Shown: piece by piece, positions 27,111 through 34,633 of the stretch
How the letters are laid out: every line of letters starts with the position of its first letter
Numbering within the stretch: position 1 is the first letter of the stretch
Origin: Bacteroidales bacterium
GTDB lineage: Bacteria; Bacteroidota; Bacteroidia; Bacteroidales; UBA1402
Assembly: GCA_017464285.1 (NCBI GenBank)
Contig: JAFUDT010000003.1
Span: 310,001 to 374,000 of the forward strand
Direction of reading: 5' to 3'
DNA length: 64,000 nt
Notes under the pieces: model-generated
The model's database searches: none
The model's input: only the letters and a program-made list of their open reading frames with translations
Told to the model about the DNA's origin: nothing
Made by a program: the position numbers and the translations under genes

Positions 27111-29534
27111 TTATTTGAGCAAGGCCAGCTGGAGCACTTCCTCCGCCCGGCTGACATAGTGGAATTTCAGGCCCTTGAGATAGACGCTCTGGATTTCCTC
27201 GATGTCCTTGCGGTTTTCCTGCGAGAGGATGATTTCCTTGATGCCTGCCCGCTTGGCGGCCAGAATCTTCTCCTTGATGCCACCCACGGGCAGTACCTGT
27301 CCGCGCAGGGTCATCTCTCCGGTCATGGCCAGGTTCTTGCGTACCTTGCGGCGGGTGAAGGCCGAAGCCAGCGAAGTCAGTATGGTGATACCGGCCGAAG
27401 GCCCGTCTTTGGGAACGGCACCTTCGGGCACGTGGACATGCACGCTGTGCTCTTCGAAGATCTCTTCCTTGAGCCCCAGTTGCGCGCAGTGTGCTTTGAG
27501 GTATTCCAAGGCCAGGATGGCCGATTCTTTCATCACCTCGCCCAGATTGCCCGTCAGGGTGAGCTTGCCGCCCTGGCTTCGGTTCAGACTGGATTCGATG
27601 TAGAGGATTTCGCCGCCAGCTGCAGTCCAGGCCAGTCCGGTTACTACTCCCAGGTAGTCGTTGCCTTCGTAGCGTTCGTGGCTGTAGCGGGGCACTCCCA
27701 GGTAGTCCTGCAGGTCGCCGGCTCCCACTTCGATGCTCTGGGGCGTTTTGGAGGAGGCTATCTTGAAGGCGGCCCGACGGCAGATCTGGGCTATTTTCTT
27801 GTCGAGCTCGCGCACGCCCGATTCGCGGGTGTAGCTGTCGATGAGCTGGCGTATTGCCGCCTTGTCCATGCTGAGCAGTCCCGGGGCGATGCCGTGGTTG
27901 TCCATCTCGCGCGGCAACAGGTGCCTGAGGGCAATCTCCACCTTCTCCTCGGCTATGTAGCCCGACACGTCGATCAGCTCCATGCGGTCGAGCAGGGGCT
28001 GGGGAACGGTGCTCAGGGAATTGGCCGTAGCAATGAACAGCACCTTGGACAGATCGTAGTCGATGTCTACGAAATTGTCGTGAAAGGTATTGTTCTGCTC
28101 GGGATCGAGCACTTCGAGCAGGGCATAGGAGGGATCGCCGTGCACGTCGCGGCTCACCTTGTCTATTTCGTCCAGGATGAACACCGGATTGGAAGTGCCG
28201 GCCTTGATCAGTCCCTTGATGATGCGGCCGGGCATGGCGCCGATATAGGTGCGGCGGTGGCCACGGATCTCGGCCTCGTCGTGCAGGCCGCCTAGACTGA
28301 TGCGCAGGTATTTGCGTCCCAGCGATTCGGCTATCGAACGGCCCAAGGAAGTCTTGCCCACCCCCGGAGGGCCGTACAGGCAGATGATGGGCGATTTGAG
28401 GTTGCCTTTGAGCTTGAGCACGGCCAGGTGCTCCAAGATGCGCTCCTTGACCTTGTCCAGCCCGAAATGATCCTTGTCCAGTGTCTTTTTGGCGCGGCGC
28501 AGGTTGAAATTGTCCTTGGAATACTCGCCCCAGGGCAGGTCCAGCAGGGTCTGCAGATAGTTCATCTGGGTGGAGTAGTCGGGCGAGTAGGGGCTCATGG
28601 CCTCCAGCTTCTTCATCTCTTTCTCGAAGATCTCGGCTGTCTCCTCCGACCATTTTTTGGTCTTGGCCTTTTCCCGCATCTCGCGGGCGTCCTGTTCCTG
28701 GGCCGTGCCGCCCAGCTCGCTTTGGATGGTCTTGATCTGCTGCTGGAGGAAATATTCCCGCTGCTGCTGGTCGATGCCTTCCTTGGTCTTGGACTGGATG
28801 GACATTTTAAGCTCGAGCAGCTGCGACTCCTTGGTCATGATGTCCAGCAGCCGGTAGCAGCGCTGCCGGAACTCGTCCGTCTCAAGCAGGTCTATCTTGT
28901 CCTGAATCTTGATGGCGAAGTTGGCGCAGATGAAATTGACCAGGGCATAGGGCTTTTCGATGTTGCGGATGGCGAAAATGGCCTCCTGGGGCAGATTGCC
29001 CGAAGAATTGCGGATAATCTTTACCGACAGGTCCTTGATGGCCTGGATAAGGGCTTCGAATTTACGGTCCTGACGCTGGGGCATGATCTCCTCCCTGAGC
29101 CGGATGCGCCCCTTCAGATAGGGCTCCGTGCCGGTGAGCTCGTCCAGCTCGCAGCGGTTGATGGCCTGCAGGATGATGGTCGTGGAGTTGTCGGGCATCT
29201 CCAGGATGCGCAGGATGCGCGAAACCACGCCGACCCTTGCCAGATCTTCCTTGACGGGCTCTTCCGTCTGGGCGTCTTTCTGAGTGAAGACGGCAATGAT
29301 GGTATTCTGCTGATAAGCGTCCCTGACCAGCCGCAGGGATTTGTTGCGGCCGATGCTCACGGGCATGGCTACCCCGGGGAACAGCACCATGTTCCTAAGC
29401 GGCAGGATGGGCAGTGTATCGGGCAGATCGGTCTGGCTGAGACACTGTTCGTCGTCTTCGGAAATCATGGGGATGAGCCCGCTTTCCTCGCTGTCTTCTT
29501 CCGAGAAGGAGGCCTTGCTGAGTATGCTTATCAT
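27111..29534 (-). CDS. lon: ATP-dependent protease La (Lon)
   Basis: An 807-residue cytoplasmic protease that degrades misfolded and regulatory proteins. It has the N-terminal substrate-binding LAN domain ([16 protein letters not shown] near residue 45), a coiled middle, the AAA+ module with Walker [10 protein letters not shown] and Walker [10 protein letters not shown], and the C-terminal protease with the Ser in [10 protein letters not shown] and the Lys in [16 protein letters not shown]. It is last in a three-gene operon, 15 bases after ompH. Confidence 0.97.
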   Translation of the reverse strand: MISILSKASFSEEDSEESGLIPMISEDDEQCLSQTDLPDTLPILPLRNMVLFPGVAMPVSIGRNKSLRLVRDAYQQNTIIAVFTQKDAQTEEPVKEDLARVGVVSRILRILEMPDNSTTIILQAINRCELDELTGTEPYLKGRIRLREEIMPQRQDRKFEALIQAIKDLSVKIIRNSSGNLPQEAIFAIRNIEKPYALVNFICANFAIKIQDKIDLLETDEFRQRCYRLLDIMTKESQLLELKMSIQSKTKEGIDQQQREYFLQQQIKTIQSELGGTAQEQDAREMREKAKTKKWSEETAEIFEKEMKKLEAMSPYSPDYSTQMNYLQTLLDLPWGEYSKDNFNLRRAKKTLDKDHFGLDKVKERILEHLAVLKLKGNLKSPIICLYGPPGVGKTSLGRSIAESLGRKYLRISLGGLHDEAEIRGHRRTYIGAMPGRIIKGLIKAGTSNPVFILDEIDKVSRDVHGDPSYALLEVLDPEQNNTFHDNFVDIDYDLSKVLFIATANSLSTVPQPLLDRMELIDVSGYIAEEKVEIALRHLLPREMDNHGIAPGLLSMDKAAIRQLIDSYTRESGVRELDKKIAQICRRAAFKIASSKTPQSIEVGAGDLQDYLGVPRYSHERYEGNDYLGVVTGLAWTAAGGEILYIESSLNRSQGGKLTLTGNLGEVMKESAILALEYLKAHCAQLGLKEEIFEEHSVHVHVPEGAVPKDGPSAGITILTSLASAFTRRKVRKNLAMTGEMTLRGQVLPVGGIKEKILAAKRAGIKEIILSQENRKDIEEIQSVYLKGLKFHYVSRAEEVLQLALLK

Positions 29535-29549
29535 AGGTGGGTCGTGTCT

Positions 29550-30161
29550 TTATTTCCTGGTTTTGGCGTTGTAGCGGCGGTTGAGACCTTCGACGATATC
29601 CTGGGTGATGTCATAGGCAGTTGCGCCGACCATGATGTTGTCGTTGTTGGAGTTGCTGAAGATGAGCTGGTAGCCTGCCTGTCTGTTGTAGGCTTTCAGG
29701 TAGCTGTAGATGGAGTCGTGCAGGCGTTCGTTCATGCGCTGCATCTCGGTGGCCAGTTCGGCCGAGAGGCGCTGGTCGAGTTCCTGCAGCTCTTTTTCCT
29801 TCTTGAGCAGGCGTTCCTGTTCGCTGCGGGCGCGCTGTTCGGACAGGAAGGCGTTGTTTTCGAGCTTGCGCTGGAATTCCGTGGCTTCCTGCTGCAGCTG
29901 GCGGGCTTTCTGGTTGTAGTTGGCCTGGGAGTTCTCGCGCTTGCGCATGAGCTGCTCGTTGAGCTCCTGGGAATACTCGTACTGCAGCAGCAGTGTGTCG
30001 ACGTTGATGTAGGCTACCGGCAGCTTCGTGCAGACAGCGGTGCTGTCGCCTGCGGCTGGAGCGGAGGCTGTCTGGCATTTCTTGTTGCTCAGGACGATGA
30101 AGTAGAGGACAGCGACGGCTGCCAGCAGAATGATTTCGATAGTCAGATGGATTTTTTTCAT
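29550..30161 (-). CDS. OmpH/Skp-family periplasmic chaperone-like protein
   Basis: A 203-residue protein with an N-terminal hydrophobic signal/anchor (IEIILLAAVAVLYFIVL) and, from about residue 50, a strand LPVAYINVDTLLLQYEYSQEL followed by a long charged coiled coil and a C-terminal strand region (AGYQLIFSNSNNDNIMVG). This order is that of OmpH/Skp chaperones, which carry outer-membrane proteins across the periplasm. Placement between a small membrane protein and lon suggests an envelope quality-control unit. Confidence 0.85.
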   Translation of the reverse strand: MKKIHLTIEIILLAAVAVLYFIVLSNKKCQTASAPAAGDSTAVCTKLPVAYINVDTLLLQYEYSQELNEQLMRKRENSQANYNQKARQLQQEATEFQRKLENNAFLSEQRARSEQERLLKKEKELQELDQRLSAELATEMQRMNERLHDSIYSYLKAYNRQAGYQLIFSNSNNDNIMVGATAYDITQDIVEGLNRRYNAKTRK

Positions 30162-30186
30162 ATCTCGTTTGTTTTTGTTTTGATCT

Positions 30187-30372
30187 TTATTGTTTCAATC
30201 TTTCTTCGCGGTCCATGCTTTGTGCGCAGTGTATGCCTTTTTCGTGGAGGGCCCGGTTGCCTTCGATATGGGTGTTGGGGAATTTTCCGCCCTTGACGAA
30301 AAACACCCTGATTCCCAGCAGCAAGACGGCTACCAGCACAAGCACCAGTGTCAGGATCAGTATCTGCAGCAT
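30187..30372 (-). CDS. Small single-span membrane protein (61 aa)
   Basis: 61 residues: an N-terminal membrane helix (LILTLVLVLVAVLLLGIRVFF) followed by a short polar tail with KGGKFPNTHIEGN and a single Cys (HCAQS). I recall very similar short proteins in other Bacteroidales but know no function. The start at 30372 is preceded by a full promoter at 30405-30435, and the gene is 25 bases upstream of the OmpH-like gene, so it is probably the first gene of the small protein-ompH-lon operon. Confidence 0.75.
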   Translation of the reverse strand: MLQILILTLVLVLVAVLLLGIRVFFVKGGKFPNTHIEGNRALHEKGIHCAQSMDREERLKQ

Positions 30373-30404
30373 CGTGGATTGTCGCTTTTTTCCAATTTAG
30401 GCTG

Positions 30405-30435
30405 CAAAAGTAATCATTTTCCACTTATTATCAAA
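30405..30435 (-). promoter_or_regulatory. Promoter of the small protein-ompH-lon operon
   Basis: Minus strand TTTG (30432-30435), 19-base spacer, TACTTTTG (30405-30412). Confidence 0.75.
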
Positions 30436-30709
30436 TAAGGATGGCCGGGCGGCTGCCCTTGGCCGGGCTGCTTCGAGCGGATTGGGGTGGACGGGAGCAG
30501 GCTCTCGGGCTACTGCGGGCTCCTTCGGCTCCTGTCACGGCGAACTCGGCCTTTTAGTCCCCTTCGGGGCCTAACGTGCCTCAGACAACGCCGTTCCGGG
30601 CGGAGCCTCCCGGAGCCCTCCGCTTAACGCCCTGACGCCAATGCTCCCGCCCATCCCCAACCGCCCCAAGTGGCGCCTGGCCTCGGGCCACGAAATTGTG
30701 GAATGATTA
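30436..30709. other. GC-rich intergenic region without a gene
   Basis: I see no convincing coding frame here. The stretch is very rich in G and C and contains a structured repeat copy (30527-30607, listed separately) plus other self-complementary GC-rich words such as CTCCTTCGG and CCGGAGCC. Confidence 0.5.
30527..30607 (+). repeat. Structured dispersed repeat, copy 1
   Basis: A 45-base core at 30543-30587 (begins AACTCGGCCTTTTAGTCCCC, ends GTGCCTCAGACA) is repeated in inverted orientation at 38967-39011 with only two differences. The core contains a hairpin TTAGtCCCC-TTC-GGGGcCTAA. It is enclosed by helices 30537-30542/30589-30594 (ACGGCG/CGCCGT) and 30527-30532/30602-30607 (GGCTCC/GGAGCC), separated by a 4/7-base internal loop. 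See copy 2 for matching architecture with different stem sequences. Confidence 0.75.
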
Positions 30710-31058
30710 TTATCGGAGGATTTCCCTGGCCATGGCGTTTACTTCGTCCGCATCAATCGGCTCAAGAACGATTTCTTCCGGCTCCAAGTCCAGGAGAAAC
30801 TGCATATAATTGGGAAGAGTGAGCAGCTGGCCCTCCGGTGAGGGCTTGGAGCAGGGCGGAGAGCTGGTCGCTGTCCATGCCGTGCGAGAGCAGGAAGTCG
30901 GAGAAGGCTTTCGCGAAGTCGGTGCCGGGCAGTTGCGACTCGTCGCTGAGGCCGGCGTAATACATCAGGCAGGGGTTGAGTCTCAACGACAGCAATGACT
31001 GGCAAATGTCGGGGGCATTGTCGGGCGTGACCTGGTAATTCCTTAGTCCTTCAAACAC
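30710..31058 (-). pseudogene. Frameshifted small gene downstream of the DUF4143 ATPase gene
   Basis: From a GTG at 31058 (overlapping the end of the ATPase gene by 16 bases) a frame reads VFEGLRNYQVTPDNAPDICQ and on to LSALLQALT. Near 30833-30840 the sensible sequence moves to another frame, continuing EGQLLTLPNYMQFLLDLEP and ending NAMAREILR with TAA at 30710-30712. Removing one base from CACCGGAGGG on the minus strand joins both into about 115 residues. I do not recognise the protein; it looks mostly helical. It may be a true pseudogene or a sequencing error. Confidence 0.5.
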
Positions 31059-32365
31059 CCGATGGGCACCACATAGATCCCGTCGCGCCGCCGGTAGGCC
31101 AGTTCCCCGACCCCGACCAAAACCATTAAGAAGGATGGTTTCTTCATTTTGGTGAGGTCTATCTTGTCACGCAAATTGATTAAGGTCCTTGCACCGTCAT
31201 CGACAAGGCTATCCCCTCCAATCTTGATTTCAATGAGTCCATAGCGGCCATCACGCAGATGCACAATAGCATCGCATTCCAGACCTTCTGAATCACGGTA
31301 GTGAAACACTTCCCCCATCAGGGCGGAAGCATAGGTACGCAGATCGCGGATGGCCAGTCCTTCAAAATGGAGGCCGAAAGTATTGAAGTCAGATAGCAAA
31401 TCGCCCGGGCCAATACCCAGACTGGCAGTTCCAACGGATGGATCGCAGTAGTAGCGCGTGTTGGTTGTACGGATGGCGGTCTTGGAGCGGAGGTTCGGGT
31501 TCCACGCCTTGGACTCTTCTATGACGAAGAGCTTGCGCAAGGCTTCTATATAGGCCGACACCGTTTCGGCATCCATTCCTTTTGGTTCGTTGGCACGCAT
31601 ATCGGCCGCGATGGTCTCATAGGTGGCTTGTGATGCGATGTGTCGCGCATATGAACGCATCAGCTGGCGGACACGCTCGGGATTGCGGCGCACTTTGTCC
31701 ACAACGCGGCTCATATCTTTTTGGGCGACAGAGTCCACGTAGTCGAACGCCTGGTCTAAGGCAATGTCCCTCTCCAAGCCCAGCGCCCCGGGCCAGCCGC
31801 CACGGCAAAGGACAAAAGCGAGTTCTTCCTTGGACAGCTGACTCTTGGCATATATAACATCGGGAGAGTTGAAAAGATCCTTCATAGCAATGGCTCCGTT
31901 GGAATCTCCTGACTCATAGAGAGCCATCGGGCGCATCCTTACCCAGCCGAACCGCCCCGTACCGGTATGTCGCATCTTCTTATCTTCTCCCCGCTTTTCT
32001 TCCTCCCCTTCTATTCCTTCATCATTTTCCTCGACCGGGACCGATGAGCCAGTCAGGATGAAGTGACCTTTCCCGAAACGATGATCGACTTCAAAGCGAA
32101 TGGTATCCCATAACTGAGGAAAAATCTGCCACTCATCAAGCAGGCGCGGTGTTTCTCCTTCGAGCAATTCCTGTGGTGCCAGACTGGCTCTGATCAAATT
32201 CTCATTTATTTGTTTGGGATCATCCATATAGATGACACTTTTAGCGTGCTGTTCGGCCGTGGTGGTCTTCCCGCACCACTTGGGACCTTCAATCAGTACG
32301 GCACCTTTTCCAGCTAGTTTCCGGGACAGAATTAGATCAGCGATTCTGGGTTTGTAGTTCTCCAT
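31043..32365 (-). CDS. AAA ATPase with DUF4143 domain
   Basis: A 440-residue protein with Walker A EGPKWCGKTTTAEQ (residues about 25-38), an aspartate-bearing Walker B (ETPRLLDEWQIFPQL), a middle AAA region with HFILTGSSVP, and a C-terminal DUF4143 region. The last part has a PD-(D/E)xK-like pattern, ECDAIVHL followed by GLIEIKIGG, as expected for the nuclease-like fold of DUF4143. Such genes are common accessory genes in gut Bacteroidota, and their role is not established. The ATG at 32365 fits the family; the open frame upstream merely reads through the iteron array. Confidence 0.85.
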   Translation of the reverse strand: MENYKPRIADLILSRKLAGKGAVLIEGPKWCGKTTTAEQHAKSVIYMDDPKQINENLIRASLAPQELLEGETPRLLDEWQIFPQLWDTIRFEVDHRFGKGHFILTGSSVPVEENDEGIEGEEEKRGEDKKMRHTGTGRFGWVRMRPMALYESGDSNGAIAMKDLFNSPDVIYAKSQLSKEELAFVLCRGGWPGALGLERDIALDQAFDYVDSVAQKDMSRVVDKVRRNPERVRQLMRSYARHIASQATYETIAADMRANEPKGMDAETVSAYIEALRKLFVIEESKAWNPNLRSKTAIRTTNTRYYCDPSVGTASLGIGPGDLLSDFNTFGLHFEGLAIRDLRTYASALMGEVFHYRDSEGLECDAIVHLRDGRYGLIEIKIGGDSLVDDGARTLINLRDKIDLTKMKKPSFLMVLVGVGELAYRRRDGIYVVPIGCLKD

Positions 32366-32383
32366 ATGCTTGATATTTGCCCG

Positions 32384-32391
32384 CAAAGATA
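32384..32391 (-). promoter_or_regulatory. -7 element for the DUF4143 ATPase gene
   Basis: TATCTTTG on the minus strand, 18 bases before the ATG. The iterons start 11 bases upstream of it and would overlap the -33 region. Confidence 0.55.
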
Positions 32392-32402
32392 TAAAAACCG
32401 AC

Positions 32403-32480
32403 GATTGTGGAAAAATTTTTCCGGAGATTGTGGAATTTTTTTTCCGGAGATTGTGGGAAAATTTTTCCGGTGATTGTAAA
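32403..32480. repeat. Four 23-bp iterons upstream of the DUF4143 gene
   Basis: GATTGTGG begins at 32403, 32426 and 32449, and GATTGT again at 32472: an exact 23-base period. The first three units contain near-perfect palindromes around GGAAAAATTTTTCC and end in CCGGA or CCGGT; the fourth is degenerate. The period is close to two helical turns, as expected for operators bound on one DNA face. They lie just upstream of the -7 element. Confidence 0.75.
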
Positions 32481-32639
32481 AAAGTGCCCCGCAACCCTGC
32501 AAAAAGTCTCTCATCTACAGAGATTTGTCCGATCATTACAAAGAATTCTAGTCCCCATCCGCAGACTTTGACAAAGCAGATTCGTCATTTTTCGCAAGCC
32601 AAAGATGACATTTTGACTTTTAACGGGTTGCACTTCTAA

Positions 32640-32978
32640 TTGGAATTCACGCGATGTGATTCTATGCTAAAAAGAAAGATTCGCTCCTGTTTTAGCCGAG
32701 AAATCCCCGAAGCAGAAGCGATGGCAGAGGGCACATTCATTGATGACCGTAACAATTTCCGTTGGAAGGATGTGCTAAGCAAAGGTCTGAGAGTATTCAT
32801 TGCCGGAATAGATGGCGCGACTGGCATAGCCCAAGTGTCAGGCGGTGGCGGCACATCAAACGATATGCCGTGGCGCGATAAGGACGAAGACTTTCTACAT
32901 TTTGCTCGCCATACTATGCTCTATACTCATGCCAAGTGTTATCCTGGCAGTCGGCATAAGCGAACGCAGAGCAGATAG
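32640..32978 (+). pseudogene. Possible relaxase C-terminal remnant
   Basis: An open frame of up to 112 codons (TTG at 32640; first ATG at 32664). The second half, QVSGGGGTSNDMPWRDKDED followed by a basic tail with HKRTQSR, resembles the glycine-rich C-terminus of Bacteroidota mobilisation relaxases (GGGGG...DLPWGR...). No relaxase catalytic histidines are present. I read it as the tail of a lost mobilisation gene; it could also be a chance frame. Confidence 0.35.
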
Positions 32979-33100
32979 TTCCTGCGTGCATGCGTAAGTA
33001 TATATAATATGAGTGGCTTTTTCCAATTGGAAATTACCACTCATTTTTATAAGTATGTCACGAATCCATTTCGTCTAAAAATTTATCGTATGATATGCTT
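32979..33100. other. AT-rich intergenic stretch
   Basis: No gene seen except a possible C-terminal scrap: the minus strand at about 33060-33100 reads KSISYDKFLDEMDS then stop, in a different frame from the restriction-modification remnant next to it. Confidence 0.3.
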
Positions 33101-33226
33101 TTACAATGGGTCAAGGAACTCGTTTCTCACCTGAGTTTCATTGAAACGCGATGTGCGATAAACCTCCTTGCCTTGCTCGTATTTCTGGACGAGGGTTCGT
33201 ATTTTGTTTTTTATTTCGTTTATCAT
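33101..33226 (-). pseudogene. N-terminal remnant of a type IIG-like restriction-modification protein
   Basis: A 41-codon frame reads MINEIKNKIRTLVQKYEQGK, then EVYRTSRFNETQVRNEFLDPL and stops. The KYEQ...YR...(Y/F)NE(T/A)QVR..F(L/I).PLF pattern is the start of large Eco57I-like restriction-methylase proteins of about 1000 residues. Here it stops just where the family continues with a nuclease core. A short alternative-frame tail (KSISYDKFLDEMDS) follows, suggesting an internal deletion. It lies 26 bases downstream of the GIY-YIG gene on the same strand. Confidence 0.6.
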
Positions 33227-33252
33227 AAGATTTTATTACGATGTATTTTAAA

Positions 33253-33927
33253 CTATCTATCAGAGTCTTTTCTCAATTCATTTAACGTTTTACCATTGTA
33301 ACTAAAGTACTTAGGACCTTGATAAGCCCCTGAAGAGTTTTGCTTGTTTTCTGGCAAAAATTCACGTGTAAAGGCCGAGAGGGACCAAAGGCGGCCTTGG
33401 TATTCCACTTTATCATCTGATGCCACGGTGACAGACAGGTTCAATTCATCGAAGACAACTGTATCACCAACTTTTAATCCAATCATGTGGAACTTAAACG
33501 GTGGTTTCTGCGCTCTGCGTTCATTCTCTTTGCTGTCTGCTTCTATCTTCTTGTCCTCTTCCTTGCTCTTGCTGATGACAGGTTTTCCATCAACATAAAC
33601 AGCCAACTCTGCATCTTCGAGTAAATCTGCTATATCACGCATAATATCGAGAGCTACGGAAGGGGCGATATTGAAGAATTCTCGATTCTGGCGAATGCGC
33701 AAATCCGTCAAGCGGTCAATCTGCTTGTGAATTTGCTTTTCAACCTTATCGAACTTTGATGTCTTTAAAGTTGCATAAATCTCAAATGGCAGAGGAACTG
33801 CCGTATTGTCTAACTCCTTAGAGCGCACATCTACTGGACGCGAACTCTTTCCTATCTTGACCCAATCTTCGCGAAAGCTTGGATTGGTAAGTATATAAAC
33901 ATAACCTAGACTATTATCGTTGCTCAT
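33253..33927 (-). CDS. GIY-YIG nuclease family protein with RAMA/DUF4357-like C-terminus
   Basis: A 224-residue protein. Residues 8-105 match the GIY-YIG/T5orf172 type: GYVYILTNPSFREDWVKIGK, then SSRPVDVRSKELDNTA, and an EKQIHKQI helix with NREFFNI after it. Residues 140-224 (GLKVGDTVVFDELNLSVTVA, YQGRLWSLSAFTREFLPE, FSYNGKTLNELR) look like a RAMA or DUF4357 domain, associated in other proteins with restriction systems and modified DNA. It is the last intact gene of a four-gene leftward operon, 30 bases after the 207-residue gene. Low GC suggests horizontal transfer. Confidence 0.75.
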   Translation of the reverse strand: MSNDNSLGYVYILTNPSFREDWVKIGKSSRPVDVRSKELDNTAVPLPFEIYATLKTSKFDKVEKQIHKQIDRLTDLRIRQNREFFNIAPSVALDIMRDIADLLEDAELAVYVDGKPVISKSKEEDKKIEADSKENERRAQKPPFKFHMIGLKVGDTVVFDELNLSVTVASDDKVEYQGRLWSLSAFTREFLPENKQNSSGAYQGPKYFSYNGKTLNELRKDSDR

Positions 33928-33957
33928 ATTGCATTTATATTACGGCCTCTGGTTTCT

Positions 33958-34581
33958 CTACCACCATATACTAGCGCCACTTTTAACAAGTGTACCCCAT
34001 CCATATGGACAGTTATCACGCAAGTAGATGGATTGCTCGGTAATGGTTTTATCATTCTTGTCATCGTATGACTCTGAGGCTACACTGACAAGAGTAATGT
34101 ACTTGCTACCTTGTTCAGAATCTTCTACCCAGTAATTGTCTTCTTCACAGTCGAGCCATTTGTTTGTGATAATCTCCTTTTCAATTTGCTGTGCAAGTGC
34201 TAGTCTTTCTTCGGCATCAGGGAGCATCTCTGTCAACTTGCGATTATATTCCTTGCATAGTGCTTTCGCTTTTTTCTTATCCGTTAGTTGTTTTGCTTCC
34301 ACATCAAATTGGCGCATCAGGCTTTTGACCTCTTTGAGAAGTTTCCGAGAGATTGGTTCGAAGTTGCCGAACCCTCCATCAACAGCAACCATAGGGAATC
34401 GACGCTGAGCATTGAGACCTTTTTCGTCAAACGAATACCACGTTACAATACAGAAATCTTTATTCCCAGCATCCCCTTTCACTTCGTTTATCTCCATGAA
34501 CACAAGAGGATGTGGAGCCATTCCAACAAAGGCATCGCCTTTCTTGAAACGTGGAGTTATGTTTGGTTCCTTCTTCTCCAT
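33958..34581 (-). CDS. Hypothetical protein (207 aa) between nuclease and AlbA genes
   Basis: I do not recognise this 207-residue protein. It has no signal or membrane helix. The N-terminal 70 residues look beta-rich (RFKKGDAFVGMAPHP, FCIVTWYSFDEKG), a charged helical middle follows (KLLKEVKSLMRQFDVEAKQL to LALAQQIEKEIIT), and the end is again strand-like and aromatic (CPYGWGTLVKSGASIWW). Conserved placement between a nuclease and an ATPase-type protein suggests a partner in the same system, which is inference. Confidence 0.65.
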   Translation of the reverse strand: MEKKEPNITPRFKKGDAFVGMAPHPLVFMEINEVKGDAGNKDFCIVTWYSFDEKGLNAQRRFPMVAVDGGFGNFEPISRKLLKEVKSLMRQFDVEAKQLTDKKKAKALCKEYNRKLTEMLPDAEERLALAQQIEKEIITNKWLDCEEDNYWVEDSEQGSKYITLVSVASESYDDKNDKTITEQSIYLRDNCPYGWGTLVKSGASIWW

Positions 34582-34633
34582 TATATACTGTTTTTTCTTG
34601 CTTACTTCTTATATTCTTCTTCCTTCTATGTTG

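Noticed and set aside
30543..30587. GTTAGGC/GCCTAAC in the repeat core suggests integron attC sites
   Set aside because: attC needs a second matching box at the other end and neighbouring gene cassettes with an integrase; neither is present, and the two copies are in opposite orientation with cores identical apart from a loop.
32403..32480. CRISPR array
   Set aside because: The 23-bp units adjoin with no spacers, vary inside, and no cas genes are nearby; operator-like iterons explain them better.
33095..33301. 68-codon plus-strand frame with a hydrophobic middle
   Set aside because: It is antisense to the restriction-modification remnant and the end of the GIY-YIG gene and lacks a promoter.
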